From Cupriavidus basilensis (GTDB taxonomy: Bacteria; Pseudomonadota; Gammaproteobacteria; Burkholderiales; Burkholderiaceae): 64,000 bases of DNA. The position numbers were made by a program, and so were the translations under genes. Location: contig NZ_BBQM01000002.1 in NCBI RefSeq assembly GCF_000876015.1, forward strand, positions 62,001-126,000, read 5' to 3'. The notes under the pieces were generated by a model. It ran no database searches. It was given only the letters and a program-made list of their open reading frames with translations, and had not been told where the DNA came from. Below are positions 35,887 through 46,049 of the stretch, piece after piece (within the stretch, counting starts at the first letter, position 1; each line of letters opens with the position of its first letter).

Positions 35887-36660
35887 TCAGCGCGGCGGCG
35901 CGGTGCCGGCGCCGGCCGCGGCGCGCAGGGCGGCGTCCAGGCCGGCAAGCTGGGCCGGGGTGCCGACGTTCTCCCAGGCGCCGTCGAAGCGCTCGCCGCT
36001 GGCCAGGCCGGCGGCCACGGCGGCGCGGTAGTAGGGCGTCATGGCGACCTTCCGGCCGGGCTCGATGTCGGCGAACATGCGCGTGTCGTACAGGCCGATG
36101 TTGCCGAAGGTCAGGCTGGCCGCGCCGGCGCTGCCGGCGGGCCGCAGCAGGCCGTCGGCGCCGAGCGCGAAGTCGCCGCCGGGATGGAACGGCGGGTTGG
36201 GCACCATCACCAGGTGCATGCGCGGCTCGGGCGCGCCGGCCAGCGCGCGCGCGCGCGGCAGCAGCGCGCGGTAGTCGAAGTCGGTGAAGATGTCGCCCGA
36301 CACCGCCAGGAAGATGTCGCCGCGCGCCGGCGCCGCGCTCAGCAGCGGCAGGGCGCGGGCGATGCCGCCGGCGGTCTCCAGCGCGCTGGCCTCGGCCGAG
36401 TAGGCCAGGCGCACGCCGAAGCGGCCGCCGTCGCCGAGCGCGTCCTCGATCTGCTGGCCGAGCCATGCGTGGTTGATGACGATGTCGGTGAAGCCGGCGC
36501 GCGCCAGCGCCTCGATCTGCCAGACGATCAGCGGCTTGCCGCCGGCCGGCAGCAGCGGCTTGGGGCGGGCGTCGGTCAGCGGGCGCATGCGCTCGCCGCG
36601 CCCGGCGGCGAAGATCATGGCTTTCAAGGCGGGCTCCGGTGCGTTCGCGTTGGCGTTCAT
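35887..36660 (-). CDS. murU: N-acetylmuramate 1-phosphate uridylyltransferase
   Basis: 257-residue nucleotidyltransferase. The signature AMIFAAGRGERMRPLTDARPKP is at about residues 14-35, and IVWQIEALARAGFTDIVIN, LAVSGDIFTDFD and GNIGLYD follow. MurU makes UDP-MurNAc from MurNAc-1-phosphate, bypassing fosfomycin-sensitive MurA. The identification over other sugar nucleotidyltransferases rests on linkage to amgK. Its start overlaps the azlD stop by 4 bp, so it is translationally coupled to a transport gene, unlike the direct amgK-murU pair in pseudomonads. Confidence 0.9.
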   Translation of the reverse strand: MNANANAPEPALKAMIFAAGRGERMRPLTDARPKPLLPAGGKPLIVWQIEALARAGFTDIVINHAWLGQQIEDALGDGGRFGVRLAYSAEASALETAGGIARALPLLSAAPARGDIFLAVSGDIFTDFDYRALLPRARALAGAPEPRMHLVMVPNPPFHPGGDFALGADGLLRPAGSAGAASLTFGNIGLYDTRMFADIEPGRKVAMTPYYRAAVAAGLASGERFDGAWENVGTPAQLAGLDAALRAAAGAGTAPPR

Positions 36661-36995
36661 TTCGGCAGGTGGCCGAGCCACCAGGTGAGGCCGATCAGCG
36701 TGGCCATGCCGCCGGCGATGGTCCAGCCGACGCTGCGCGTGCGCGCGGCGATGACGATGGCCACCAGGCCGGCCAGCAGGCGCGCGTTGTCCAGGCCGAG
36801 CGCGAGCCGGCCGCCGCGCATCAGCAGGTCGGGCGCGATCAGCGCCGACAGCATGGCCGCCGGCACGAACTGCAGCGCGGTGCGGAACCACGAGGGCAGC
36901 CGCACCCGGCCTTCCACGGCGATGAAGGACAGGCGGATCAGGAAGGTGGCGAGGCCGGCGCCGAGGAACACCAGCAGCAAGGTCATCTGGCTCAT
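36657..36995 (-). CDS. azlD: AzlD family branched-chain amino acid exporter subunit
   Basis: 112 residues with about three to four hydrophobic helices (TLLLVFLGAGLATFLIRLSF at 5-24; FVPAAMLSALIAPDLLM; LLAGLVAIVIAART). This is the small partner of AzlC-type LIV-E exporters. The start at 36995 overlaps the azlC stop by 4 bp. It lies between azlC and murU inside a run of overlapping genes. Confidence 0.88.
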   Translation of the reverse strand: MSQMTLLLVFLGAGLATFLIRLSFIAVEGRVRLPSWFRTALQFVPAAMLSALIAPDLLMRGGRLALGLDNARLLAGLVAIVIAARTRSVGWTIAGGMATLIGLTWWLGHLPK

Positions 36996-37756
36996 GCCGC
37001 GGGCTCCGTGGCGCCGTGCTTGCGCTGGCCGCCGCCGCGCAGCAGCATGCCGGCGGCGATGCCGCCCAGCGCCGCCACCATCAGGCCCAGCTTGTGCGGC
37101 ATGCCGAAGCAGGCCACCGCCAGCGCGCTGGCCACCAGCGCCGCCGCGCCATGCGAGCGGTGCCGGATGCCGGGCACGATGATGGCGATGAAGGTCAGCG
37201 GCAGGAAGAAGTCGAGCGGCCAGTCGCGCGGCACCTGCGCGCCGACCAGCACGCCGGCCAGCGTCGAGACCTGCCAGCTCGCCCACAGCGAGAACCCGGC
37301 GCCGAAGAAGAACCAGTGGCGGTAGCGCCGCCGCTCGCCGTCGTCGGCCAGGCGGCGCGTCATGGCGGCGAAGGCCTCGTCGGTCAGCAGGTAGGCCACC
37401 AGCGCCTTCCAGCGGCGCGGCAGGTGGGCCAGCGCCGGCGCGATGCTGGCCGAGTAGAGCGCGTGGCGCAGGTTGACCATCGCCACCGTGACCGCGATCA
37501 GCACGGCCGGCGTGCCGGCCGCCCACAACTGCGTGAGGATCATCTGCGAGGCGCCGCCGAACACCACCGCGCTCATGGCGCAGGCCAGCCACGCGGGCAT
37601 GCCGGCATTGACCGCCAGCACGCCGTAGATCAGGCCGAACGGCACCACGCCGAGCAGCATCGGCGCCAGCGCGCGCACGCCGGCCCACCATTCGCCGCGG
37701 CGGGTGGCGGCGGGCCCGGCGGGCGAGGCGGCGGGCCCGCCTTGCGCGGCGGCCAT
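36992..37756 (-). CDS. azlC: AzlC family ABC-independent amino acid exporter
   Basis: 254 residues with about five to six membrane helices. The family motif region APMLLGVVPFGLIYGVLAVNAG is at about 31-52, and MSAVVFGGASQMILTQLWAAG and VAMVNLRHALYSASIAPAL follow. It exports branched-chain amino acids (LIV-E family) together with AzlD. Its ATG shares one base with the amgK stop (TGATG). The substrate is inferred from the family only; the setting between MurNAc salvage genes leaves room for another substrate. Confidence 0.88.
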   Translation of the reverse strand: MAAAQGGPAASPAGPAATRRGEWWAGVRALAPMLLGVVPFGLIYGVLAVNAGMPAWLACAMSAVVFGGASQMILTQLWAAGTPAVLIAVTVAMVNLRHALYSASIAPALAHLPRRWKALVAYLLTDEAFAAMTRRLADDGERRRYRHWFFFGAGFSLWASWQVSTLAGVLVGAQVPRDWPLDFFLPLTFIAIIVPGIRHRSHGAAALVASALAVACFGMPHKLGLMVAALGGIAAGMLLRGGGQRKHGATEPAA

Positions 37757-38790
37757 CAGAAGGTGTAGCCGACCGGGCGCTCGACGCCGTCGAGGGCGTC
37801 GAACAGGCGTACCAGCTTGCGCAGTTCGGCGTAGCGGCCGGCCACCTGGCGCGCGTATTTCAGCACCAGCGGCAGGTTGGCGAGGTAGCCGTCCTTGCCG
37901 TCGCGGTGGTACAGGCGGGCGAAGATGCCGAGCACCTTGAGATGGCGCTGCAGGCCCATCCACTCGAAGTCGCGGTAGAAGTCGCCGAAATCGCCGGCCA
38001 CCGGCAGGCCGGCCTTGCGCGCGCGCTCCCAGTAGCGGATCAGCCAGTCGAGCTGCGCCTCTTCTTCCCATTCGACGTAGGCGTCGCGCCACAGCGAGAC
38101 CGCGTCGTAGGTGATGGGGCCGATCACCGCGTCCTGGAAGTCGAGGATGCCGGGATTGGCCTCGCCCTCGAGCACCATCAGGTTGCGCGAGTGGTAGTCG
38201 CGGTGCACGTAGACCTGCGGCTGCGCGAGGTTGTTGGCCAGCAGCGCCTGCATCACTTCGGCCAGGCCTTCCTGCTGCGCCGCCGTGAGCGTGACGCCGA
38301 GGTGCCGCGCCACGTACCACTGCGGGAACAGGTCGAGCTCGCGCTGCAGCAGCGCCTGGTCGTAGGCGGGCAGGGTGCCGGGGCGGGTGGCCGCCTGGAT
38401 GCGCACCAGCGCCGCCGCGGCGTCGCCGTACAGCTGCCGCGCGCTGGCGGCGTCGAGCCGCGACAGGTAGGTGGTATTGCCCAGGTCGCTCAGCAGCAGG
38501 AAGCCCTGCTCCAGGTCCTGCGCCAGCACCTTGGGCACGGTCACGCCGGCGTCGCCGAACAGGCCGGCCACGTGGATGAACGGGCGGCAGTCTTCCTGCG
38601 CGGGCGGCGCATCCATCACGATCACGCTCGGATGCGCCGGATTGCCGGTGCGGGCGCGGAAGTAGCGCCGGAAGCTGGCGTCGGCCGAGGCCGGCACGCA
38701 GGAGGCGGGGTCGACCGACCAGGCCGGACCGAGTCCGGACACCCACAGTTTGAGCTGGTCGAGACGCGGGTCGAGAGGATGTGCTGCCAT
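37756..38790 (-). CDS. amgK: N-acetylmuramate/N-acetylglucosamine anomeric kinase
   Basis: 344-residue aminoglycoside-phosphotransferase-fold kinase. The catalytic loop YVHRDYHSRNLM is at about residue 193 and the metal-binding LDFQDA near 216. It phosphorylates MurNAc and GlcNAc at C1 for MurU. The ATG at 38790 is preferred to earlier in-frame codons because the family N-terminus begins near here. It is the first gene of a long minus-strand unit and is divergent from lptD, the same neighbourhood as in Pseudomonas. Confidence 0.9.
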   Translation of the reverse strand: MAAHPLDPRLDQLKLWVSGLGPAWSVDPASCVPASADASFRRYFRARTGNPAHPSVIVMDAPPAQEDCRPFIHVAGLFGDAGVTVPKVLAQDLEQGFLLLSDLGNTTYLSRLDAASARQLYGDAAAALVRIQAATRPGTLPAYDQALLQRELDLFPQWYVARHLGVTLTAAQQEGLAEVMQALLANNLAQPQVYVHRDYHSRNLMVLEGEANPGILDFQDAVIGPITYDAVSLWRDAYVEWEEEAQLDWLIRYWERARKAGLPVAGDFGDFYRDFEWMGLQRHLKVLGIFARLYHRDGKDGYLANLPLVLKYARQVAGRYAELRKLVRLFDALDGVERPVGYTF

Positions 38791-38945
38791 GCCGGAAAGG
38801 GAGAATACGATGCCCCGTATAATACCCGACCAGCACCGGGCCCCGGGGCGGCCCCGGGTGGGCTTGCCTTGCCCGGAAAGCCTGCTCCGGCGGCGGCTGG
38901 CGGCCACTGGACCGCCGCCGTCGCGCTGACCCATGACCCGCTCGC
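38791..38945. promoter_or_regulatory. Divergent amgK/lptD promoter region
   Basis: 155 bp between divergent genes. CGTATAATACC around 38815-38826 gives TATAAT (38818-38823) on the plus strand and TATTAT on the minus strand, so it may supply -10 boxes for both directions. No good -35 is visible for either. A GC-rich palindrome lies just downstream (CCCCGGGGCGGCCCCGGG, about 38841-38858). Confidence 0.4.
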
Positions 38946-41354
38946 ATGACCGAACAACGACGATCACCGCACCAGAAGGCAAGCAAGACATCGGCGCGAC
39001 TGCCCGGCAGCGCACTGCGCCCGCTCGTGTTGGCGATGGCCGGATGGTCGGTGTGCGCGCAGGCGCAGACAGCGAGTTCGGTCATTCCCGACCTGCCGGT
39101 CGCCGAGCCCGCCGCCGCGCAGGTGCCCGAGGCGCCGCCGGTCTCCGGTGAGCTGGTGCCGCGCCTGGCCGAGCCCGGCGGCCCCCAGGCCCCGCCGGCG
39201 GCGGCCGGCGAGAACCCGCCGACCTTCGTCTCGGGCGACCGCATGAACGGCTACAACCAGCGCGGCGTGGAGCTCGAGGGCAACGCCGAGCTGCGCCGCG
39301 CGGGCGGCGTGGTCAAGGGCGACAAGCTCACCTACGACCAGGACAGCGACGAGGCCTTCGTGCACGGCAACGCGCGCCTGTCGCGCGGCGGCTCGCTGGC
39401 GGTGGGCCCGGAAGCCCGGCTCAAGGTCGAGGCCAACGAAGGCTACATGCTGTCGCCGGACTATTATTTCCAGCAGACCGGCGGCTCGGGCAAGGCCGAG
39501 CGCATCGACTTCCTCGACAAGGACGTCAGCACGATCCAGCACGCCACCTATACCACCTGTTCGCCGGACAACGCGGACTGGTATTTCAGCGCGCGCACGC
39601 TCGACATCGACAACGATCGACAGGTCGGCACCGCCTACGGCGGCGTGCTGCGCTTCTTCGACGTGCCGATCATGGCCGCGCCGGTGTTCAGCTTCCCGCT
39701 CAACAGCGACCGCCACAGCGGCTTCCTGCCGCCGCTGTTCGGCTACAGTTCCTCGTCCGGCCTGGACCTGACGGCGCCGTATTACTTCAATATCGCGCCC
39801 AACCGCGATCTGACGGTCTTTCCGCGCGTGGTGAGCTCGCGCGGCTTCCAGCTCGGCAGCGACTACCGTTATATCGGCAGCGGCTACGGCGGGCGCATCC
39901 GCGCCGAGTTCCTGCCGGACGACCAGAAGACCAAGACCAACCGCTGGTCGTACTCGATCCAGCATGCGCAGACGCTCGCCCCCGGGCTGGCCGCGTATGT
40001 GAACGTGAACAAGGTGTCGGATGCCCAGTATCCGAACGACCTGAGCCGCTCGGTGGTGCAGGCCACGCAGCTGCAATACAACCAGGAAGGGGGCATCACC
40101 TACAACTGGCAGGATTTCTATCTGCTGGCGCGCGTGCAGAAGTTCCAGACGCTGCCGCCGAGCGGGCCTTCCTACGAGCGCGTGCCGCAGTTGAACGGCA
40201 AGTACATCCGCTATGACCTGGGCGGCTTCGACATCCAGGTGGAGACCGACTTCAGCCGCTTCCGCATCCCGCTGTCGGCCGGCAGCGCGCAGCAGCCCGA
40301 AGGCGACCGCCTGTTCATCCAGCCGTCGATCAGCTACCCGATCATCCGGCCCGGCTGGTTCGTCACGCCCAAGGTGTCGTTCAACGCCACCCAGTACCAG
40401 ATGGAGCCGGGCACGACGGCGCCGGGCACGCCCAACACGCTGAACCGGAACCTGCCGACCTTCAGCGTGGACTCCGGCATGACCTTCGAGCGCGACGCGC
40501 CGACCGTGAGCCGGCTGTTCGGCGTCAACTACGTGCAGACGCTCGAGCCGCGCCTGTTCTATGTCTACACGCCGTTCCGCGACCAGAGCCTGTTCCCGCT
40601 GTTCGATACCGTGCAGTCGGACTTCGGCTACGGCCAGATCTTCAGCGAGAACCCGTTTACCGGCTACGACCGCATCGCCGACAACAACAAGATCACGGCC
40701 GGCGTGACCACGCGCCTGATCGAGGCGGGCACCGGCATCGAGCGCTTCCGCGGCACCATCGCCCAGCGCTTCGACCTGACCGGCCAGCGCGTGCAGATCG
40801 GCGGCACCGACCCGATCGGCAAGGCCGGCTACTCCGACCTGCTGGCGGCGGCCACGGTCCAGCTGTTCCGGGGCTATTATCTCGATACCGGGGTGCAGTA
40901 CAACCCGGACAGCGACCGTGTGATTTATTCGAATATCGCCTTCTCGTGGCGTCCCGAGGCGCGCAAGACGTTCAATATCGGCTACCGCTACCGCCGGCCG
41001 ACCTCGGTGACGGACGATACCGCCATCGACCAGCTCGAGCTGTCGAGCCAGTGGCCGCTGACCCAGCGCACCTACGGCATCGGCCGGGTCGCGTTCGACA
41101 TGAGTGCGAGCCAGCTCGTCGACGCGCTCGCCGGGGTCGAATACGCGGCCGACTGCTGGGTCGGACGGGTGGTCTACCAGCGCTTCCGCAACACGACGAA
41201 CGGCTACACCGGACGGATCTTCTTCCAGGTGGAGTTCCGCGGGCTGTCCAAGATCGGCTCCAATCCGCTGGATATACTGCGGCTGAACGTGCCGGGTTAT
41301 GAGCCCGTCACCGCCAGTCCGGTGATTCCATCCCAGCTCGACCATTACGAATGA
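38946..41354 (+). CDS. lptD: LPS-assembly protein LptD
   Basis: 802-residue outer-membrane beta-barrel that inserts LPS into the outer leaflet. The N-terminal segment with LALAMAGWSVCAQAQ-type text (about 26-42) is the signal peptide. The periplasmic OstA/LptA-like domain follows (about 95-200: MNGYNQRGVELEGNAELRR, DKLTYDQDSDEAFVHGNARL), then the barrel with NSDRHSGFLPPLFGYSSSSGLDL. The conserved C-terminal stretch GRIFFQVEFRGLSKIGS is present. It pairs with LptE (not in the window). surA, its chaperone gene, follows 6 bp later. Confidence 0.96.
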   Translation: MTEQRRSPHQKASKTSARLPGSALRPLVLAMAGWSVCAQAQTASSVIPDLPVAEPAAAQVPEAPPVSGELVPRLAEPGGPQAPPAAAGENPPTFVSGDRMNGYNQRGVELEGNAELRRAGGVVKGDKLTYDQDSDEAFVHGNARLSRGGSLAVGPEARLKVEANEGYMLSPDYYFQQTGGSGKAERIDFLDKDVSTIQHATYTTCSPDNADWYFSARTLDIDNDRQVGTAYGGVLRFFDVPIMAAPVFSFPLNSDRHSGFLPPLFGYSSSSGLDLTAPYYFNIAPNRDLTVFPRVVSSRGFQLGSDYRYIGSGYGGRIRAEFLPDDQKTKTNRWSYSIQHAQTLAPGLAAYVNVNKVSDAQYPNDLSRSVVQATQLQYNQEGGITYNWQDFYLLARVQKFQTLPPSGPSYERVPQLNGKYIRYDLGGFDIQVETDFSRFRIPLSAGSAQQPEGDRLFIQPSISYPIIRPGWFVTPKVSFNATQYQMEPGTTAPGTPNTLNRNLPTFSVDSGMTFERDAPTVSRLFGVNYVQTLEPRLFYVYTPFRDQSLFPLFDTVQSDFGYGQIFSENPFTGYDRIADNNKITAGVTTRLIEAGTGIERFRGTIAQRFDLTGQRVQIGGTDPIGKAGYSDLLAAATVQLFRGYYLDTGVQYNPDSDRVIYSNIAFSWRPEARKTFNIGYRYRRPTSVTDDTAIDQLELSSQWPLTQRTYGIGRVAFDMSASQLVDALAGVEYAADCWVGRVVYQRFRNTTNGYTGRIFFQVEFRGLSKIGSNPLDILRLNVPGYEPVTASPVIPSQLDHYE

Positions 41355-41360
41355 CGGACC

Positions 41361-42869
41361 ATGATGAAACGTCAAGAAAGCACCGCGTTGTCCCACCTGC
41401 CGTCCGGCCTGACCGGCTGGCATAGCCTGCTGCTGGCCGCGCTGCTGGCCGCTTTCGCGCTGCCTGCCGCGGCGCAGCTCAAGGCGCCCGGCGCCCAGCC
41501 GCGCGCCACCGGCATCTTCCTGCCGCAGGCGGGCGACAGCAGCGCCACTTCGCCGAGCCAGCCGCGCCTGGGCGTGACGCAGCCCGGCGCCACCGCCCAG
41601 CGCTCGCAGCTGGTGGACGAGGTGGTGGCGATCGTCGACAGCAGCGTGATCACACGGCGCGAGCTGCTGGACCGCGCCGACGAGATTGAGGGACAGCTGC
41701 GCGCCGCCAACCGGCCGGTGCCGGCGCGCGCCGACCTGCTCGGCGAGGTGCTGGAGCGCCTGGTGATGGAGCGCGTGCAGACGCAGGCCGCGCAGGACGC
41801 GGGCATCAAGGTGACCGACCAGGAAGTCGACCGCGCGGTCGAGTCGGTGGCGCAGCAGAACCGCATGAGCGTGACCGACCTGCGCTCGCAGGTCGAGCGC
41901 AGCGGCATGGCCTGGCCCAAGTACCGCGACGAGCTGCGCAAGCAGGTGCAGGTGATCCGCCTGCGCGAGCGCGAGGTCGACTCCAAGGTCCAGGTCTACG
42001 ACGGCGAGATCGACAACTATCTCGCCGCGCGCGGCGGCCAGGGCGCCGCCGGCAGCGGCCCGACCGAGTACAACGTCGCCCAGATCCTGGTGCGCGTGCC
42101 GGAAGACGCCTCGGACGCCCAGAAGACCGCGCTGCGCGCCAAGGCCGAGGGCCTGCTCAAGCAGGTCCAGGGCGGCGCCGACTTCGCCCAGCTGGCGAAA
42201 GCCTCCGACTCGGCGGAAGCGGCCCAGGGCGGCGCGCTCGGCTTCCGCGAGATCGGCCGCCTGCCGGCGCTGTTCGCCAACGCCGTGCTCGACCTGCAGG
42301 TGGGCGCGGTGGCGCCGCAGGTGATCGAAAGCGCCAACGGCTTCCACGTGCTCAAGCTGGTGGCCAAGCGCACCGCGCCGGCCGCGGCGCCGAACCCGGC
42401 GGCCAGCGAGCGCATCGCCCAGACCCAGGTGCGCCACATCCTGATCCGCACCGGCCCCAACATGCCGGAAGCCGAGGCGCGCCGCCAGTTGTCCACGCTG
42501 CGCGACCGCATCACCCACGGGGGCGATTTCGCCGACGCCGCGCGCCGCTTCTCGCAGGACGGCTCCGCCTCCAACGGCGGCGACCTCGGCTGGGTCTCGC
42601 CCGGCGAGCTGGTGCCCGAGTTCGAGCAGGCCATGAGCCGGCTGCGCCCGGGCGAGGTATCCGAGCCGGTGGTCAGCCAGTTCGGCGTGCACCTGATCCA
42701 GGTCCTCGACCGCCGCGAAACCGAGATCACGCCGGAAAAGCAGCGCGATTTCGCCCGCGCCGAAGTGCGCGAGCAGAAGATCCGCGCGGCCTACGAAGAC
42801 TGGCAGCGCCAACTGCGCCAGGCGGCCTACGTGGAATACCGCGTCAACCGCCAGCGTTCCGAGAATTGA
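41361..42869 (+). CDS. surA: Periplasmic chaperone / peptidyl-prolyl isomerase SurA
   Basis: 502 residues. The signal peptide occupies roughly residues 1-38 ([17 protein letters not shown]). The N-terminal chaperone domain follows with [21 protein letters not shown]. Two parvulin domains come next: one at about 230-335 ([33 protein letters not shown]) and one at about 355-460 ([38 protein letters not shown]). It escorts outer-membrane proteins such as LptD. It is somewhat longer than E. coli SurA (428) because of an extended N-terminal linker rich in Ala, Pro and Gln. Confidence 0.96.
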   Translation: MMKRQESTALSHLPSGLTGWHSLLLAALLAAFALPAAAQLKAPGAQPRATGIFLPQAGDSSATSPSQPRLGVTQPGATAQRSQLVDEVVAIVDSSVITRRELLDRADEIEGQLRAANRPVPARADLLGEVLERLVMERVQTQAAQDAGIKVTDQEVDRAVESVAQQNRMSVTDLRSQVERSGMAWPKYRDELRKQVQVIRLREREVDSKVQVYDGEIDNYLAARGGQGAAGSGPTEYNVAQILVRVPEDASDAQKTALRAKAEGLLKQVQGGADFAQLAKASDSAEAAQGGALGFREIGRLPALFANAVLDLQVGAVAPQVIESANGFHVLKLVAKRTAPAAAPNPAASERIAQTQVRHILIRTGPNMPEAEARRQLSTLRDRITHGGDFADAARRFSQDGSASNGGDLGWVSPGELVPEFEQAMSRLRPGEVSEPVVSQFGVHLIQVLDRRETEITPEKQRDFARAEVREQKIRAAYEDWQRQLRQAAYVEYRVNRQRSEN

Positions 42870-42886
42870 GCGCGCGCGCCGCCGCC

Positions 42887-43933
42887 ATGTCCGCACCGCT
42901 CGCGCTGGCCATCACCACCGGGGAGCCTGCCGGCATCGGCCCCGACATCACGGTGGGCGCCCTGCTGCAGATGGCCGGCGAGTACCCGCAGGCGCGCTTC
43001 CACGTGATCGGCGACGCGCGCCTGCTGGCCGAGCGCGCCGCCGCGCTCGGCGTGGCGCAGGCGTGGGCCCGCCGGCTGGCCGACGGCAGCGTGGCGAGCG
43101 AGGACATCGCGCTGTCGGTGCCGTGCCATGCCGGCCGGCTCGACGCGCGCAACGGCGACTACGTGCTGGCGCTGCTGGACCACGCCATCGACGGCTGCAC
43201 GCCCGGCGCGGACGGCGCCGCGCGCTACGCCGGCATGGTCACGGCGCCGGTGCAGAAGAGCACCATCAATGACGCCGGCGTGCCGTTTACCGGCCACACC
43301 GAATACCTGGCCGAGCGCGCCGGCGTGCCGCGCGTGGTGATGATGCTGGCCGGCCCGCAGCCCGCGCACGCCAACGCCGTGCTGCGCGTGGCGCTGGCCA
43401 CCACCCACCTGCCGCTGCGCGCGGTGCCCGACGCGATCGACGTGCCCATGCTGGTGCAGACGCTGGCCATCGTCGACGCCGACCTGCGCCGCCACTTCGG
43501 CATCGAGCGCCCGCGCATCCTGGTGACGGGGCTCAACCCCCATGCCGGCGAGAGCGGCCACATGGGCCACGAGGAAATCGACGTCATCATCCCCGCGCTG
43601 GCCGCGGCCGCCGACGCCGGCATCGACGCGCGCGGGCCCTATCCGGCCGACACGCTGTTTCAGCCGCGCCATCTCGACGGCGCCGACTGCGTGCTGGCGA
43701 TGTACCACGACCAGGGCCTCGCGCCGCTCAAGTACGGCACCTTCGGGCACGGCGTCAACATCACGCTGGGCCTGCCCTTCATCCGCACGTCGGTCGACCA
43801 CGGCACGGCGCTCGACCTGGCCGGCAGCGGCCGCGCCGAGCACGGCAGCATGATCGAGGCGATCCGCAATGCCATCGTCATGGCCGGACACGCCGGCGGC
43901 CGCCCGCGCGCCGTGCCGGCGGCAACCCGCTGA
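42887..43933 (+). CDS. pdxA: 4-hydroxythreonine-4-phosphate dehydrogenase
   Basis: 348-residue enzyme of pyridoxal phosphate synthesis. The start [15 protein letters not shown] is at about residues 6-20. The metal histidines are in [12 protein letters not shown] near 140 and [15 protein letters not shown] near 215-230, and [21 protein letters not shown] follows near 275. The ATG at 42887 is used; a TTG at 42866 overlapping the surA stop is possible but would add seven residues not typical of the family. The order surA-pdxA-rsmA matches E. coli. Confidence 0.96.
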   Translation: MSAPLALAITTGEPAGIGPDITVGALLQMAGEYPQARFHVIGDARLLAERAAALGVAQAWARRLADGSVASEDIALSVPCHAGRLDARNGDYVLALLDHAIDGCTPGADGAARYAGMVTAPVQKSTINDAGVPFTGHTEYLAERAGVPRVVMMLAGPQPAHANAVLRVALATTHLPLRAVPDAIDVPMLVQTLAIVDADLRRHFGIERPRILVTGLNPHAGESGHMGHEEIDVIIPALAAAADAGIDARGPYPADTLFQPRHLDGADCVLAMYHDQGLAPLKYGTFGHGVNITLGLPFIRTSVDHGTALDLAGSGRAEHGSMIEAIRNAIVMAGHAGGRPRAVPAATR

Positions 43934-43960
43934 GGCCCGGCGAGAGCCGACGAGAGAGCT

Positions 43961-44782
43961 ATGCGTTCCAACGTACATCAGGGCCACGTGGCCCGCAAAC
44001 GATTCGGGCAGAACTTCCTGGTCGATGACGGCATCATCCACGGCATCGTCAGCGCCATCGACCCGCAGCCGGGCGACACCCTGGTCGAGATCGGCCCGGG
44101 CCTCGGCGCGCTGACCCAGCCGCTGCTCGAACGCCTGCCGCGGATGCAGGTGGTGGAGCTGGACCGCGACCTGGTCGAGCGCCTGCGCCGCCGCTACGGC
44201 GAGCGCCTGACCGTCCACGCCGGCGACGCGCTGGCCTTCGACTTCGGCAAGCTGCACGAGGCCGGCAAGCCGCTGCGCATCGTCGGCAACCTGCCGTACA
44301 ACATCTCCAGCCCGCTGCTGTTCCACCTCGCCGCCTTCGCCGACCTCGTGCGCGACCAGCATTTCATGCTGCAGAAGGAAGTGGTGGAGCGCATGGTGGC
44401 CGAGCCCGGCAGCAAGGCCTTCGGCCGGCTGTCGATCATGCTGCAGGTGCGCTATCACATGGAGCACGTGCTGGACGTGCCGCCGGCCTCGTTCAACCCG
44501 CCGCCCAAGGTCGACTCCGCCGTGGTGCGCATGATCCCGTGGCCGCGCCAGGCCGACGGCCAGTTGCGCTCGCCGTATCCGGCCTGCGACCTGACCGTGC
44601 TTGGCGACGTGGTCGCCGCGGCGTTCTCGCAGCGGCGCAAGGTGCTGCGCAACACGCTGTCGATGCTGCGCGACCAGGTCGACTTCGACGCGCTGGGCTT
44701 CGACCTGAGCCGGCGCGCCGAGGAAGTGCCGGTGGCCGACTACGTCGGGCTGGCGCGCCAGCTCGAACTGCCCGCCGCGTGA
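43961..44782 (+). CDS. rsmA: 16S rRNA dimethyladenosine transferase
   Basis: 273-residue KsgA-type methyltransferase that dimethylates the two adjacent adenosines in the loop of 16S helix 45. The start [18 protein letters not shown] (about 7-24), the AdoMet motif [15 protein letters not shown] near 46 and the catalytic [12 protein letters not shown] near 111 are all present. It lies 27 bp after pdxA in the conserved cluster. Confidence 0.97.
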   Translation: MRSNVHQGHVARKRFGQNFLVDDGIIHGIVSAIDPQPGDTLVEIGPGLGALTQPLLERLPRMQVVELDRDLVERLRRRYGERLTVHAGDALAFDFGKLHEAGKPLRIVGNLPYNISSPLLFHLAAFADLVRDQHFMLQKEVVERMVAEPGSKAFGRLSIMLQVRYHMEHVLDVPPASFNPPPKVDSAVVRMIPWPRQADGQLRSPYPACDLTVLGDVVAAAFSQRRKVLRNTLSMLRDQVDFDALGFDLSRRAEEVPVADYVGLARQLELPAA

Positions 44783-44998
44783 GGTCGCTGCGATGATGCG
44801 CGCCATGCCGACCCGTATGCTCCGCGTCCATCGCTGGCGCCGCCGCTGAAGCGAGCGGCGCGCCGTCATCGATCCGGACATCCACCGACAGGTTCACCGA
44901 CAGATCCACCGATCCCGACTTCAGCCGCCGCAGCCCGCCCGGCAGGCGCATCGCCCCGCCGGACCGCTGCGCGGCGCCACCCCTCCCAAGGAAATGCC

Positions 44999-46021
44999 AT
45001 GACTAGCGAAACGCAGGCGCCCCGGCGCAAGGTCATCCTCACCGGCGACCGTCCCACCGGCCAGCTCCACCTCGGCCACTACGTCGGCTCGCTCAAGAGC
45101 CGCGTGGCGCTGCAGGATTCCCACCAGCAATACCTGCTGCTGGCCGACACCCAGGCCATGACCGACAACGCGCACGATCCCGACAAGGTGCGGCGCAACG
45201 TGCTGGAGGTGGCGCTCGACTACCTGGCGGTCGGCATCGATCCGGCCAAGACCACCATCACGGTGCAGTCCTACCTGCCCGCGCTGGCCGAGCTGACGCT
45301 GCTGTACCTGAACTTCGTCACGGTGGCCCGCCTCGAGCGCAACCCGACCATCAAGGAAGAGATCCAGGCGCGCGGCTTCGGCCGCGACATCCCGGCCGGC
45401 TTCCTGTGCTACCCGGCCGCGCAGGCCGCCGACATCACCGGCTTCAAGGCCGAGGTGGTGCCGGTGGGCGAGGACCAGGCGCCGCTGATCGAGCAGACCA
45501 ACGAGATCGTGCGCCGCATCAACCACCAGGTCGGGCGCGACGTGCTGCCCGAGGCCGCCGCGCTGATCCCGCGCTTCGGCCGCCTGCCCGGCGTCGACGG
45601 CAAGGCCAAGATGAGCAAGTCGCAGGGCAACGCGATCCCGCTCGCGGCCACGCCCGAGCAGATCAAGGAAGCGGTCATGCGCATGTACACCGACCCCAAC
45701 CACCTCAAGGTGTCCGATCCGGGCCAGGTGGAAGGCAACGTGGTGTTCACCTACCTCGATGCGTTCGACGAGGCCGCCGACGAAGTGGCGGAACTGAAGG
45801 CGCACTACCGCCGCGGCGGCCTCGGCGACATGGTGCTCAAGCGCCGGCTCGAAGGCGTGCTGCAGGCGCTGCTGGCGCCGATCCGCGAGCGCCGCGAAGC
45901 GCTCGCCAAGGACCCGCAGCACGTGTTCGACATCCTGCGCCACGGCACCGAGCAGGCGCGCGGCATCACCCAGCGCACGCTCGACGAAGTGCGCGACGCG
46001 CTGGGCACGTTCCGCTTCTGA
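44999..46021 (+). CDS. trpS: Tryptophanyl-tRNA synthetase
   Basis: 340-residue class I synthetase. The HIGH-like motif TGQLHLGHYVGSL is at about residues 20-32 and KMSKS is in GKAKMSKSQGNAI near 203. VGEDQAPLIEQTNEIVRRIN marks the tryptophan/ATP site. AAGGAAATGCC precedes the ATG. The 216-bp gap after rsmA shows no other gene. Confidence 0.97.
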   Translation: MTSETQAPRRKVILTGDRPTGQLHLGHYVGSLKSRVALQDSHQQYLLLADTQAMTDNAHDPDKVRRNVLEVALDYLAVGIDPAKTTITVQSYLPALAELTLLYLNFVTVARLERNPTIKEEIQARGFGRDIPAGFLCYPAAQAADITGFKAEVVPVGEDQAPLIEQTNEIVRRINHQVGRDVLPEAAALIPRFGRLPGVDGKAKMSKSQGNAIPLAATPEQIKEAVMRMYTDPNHLKVSDPGQVEGNVVFTYLDAFDEAADEVAELKAHYRRGGLGDMVLKRRLEGVLQALLAPIRERREALAKDPQHVFDILRHGTEQARGITQRTLDEVRDALGTFRF

Positions 46022-46049
46022 GTTTTTCGGGAAGGCGCGGCGCGCCGCT

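Noticed and set aside
34442..36466. PepP extended upstream through murU
   Set aside because: The added sequence is a shadow of murU; the family N-terminus starts at 35824.
38964..42896. A 1310-codon open frame on the minus strand opposite lptD and surA
   Set aside because: It is the complement of two well-identified genes and has the His/Val/Arg/Ala-rich composition typical of antisense frames in GC-rich DNA, with no domains.
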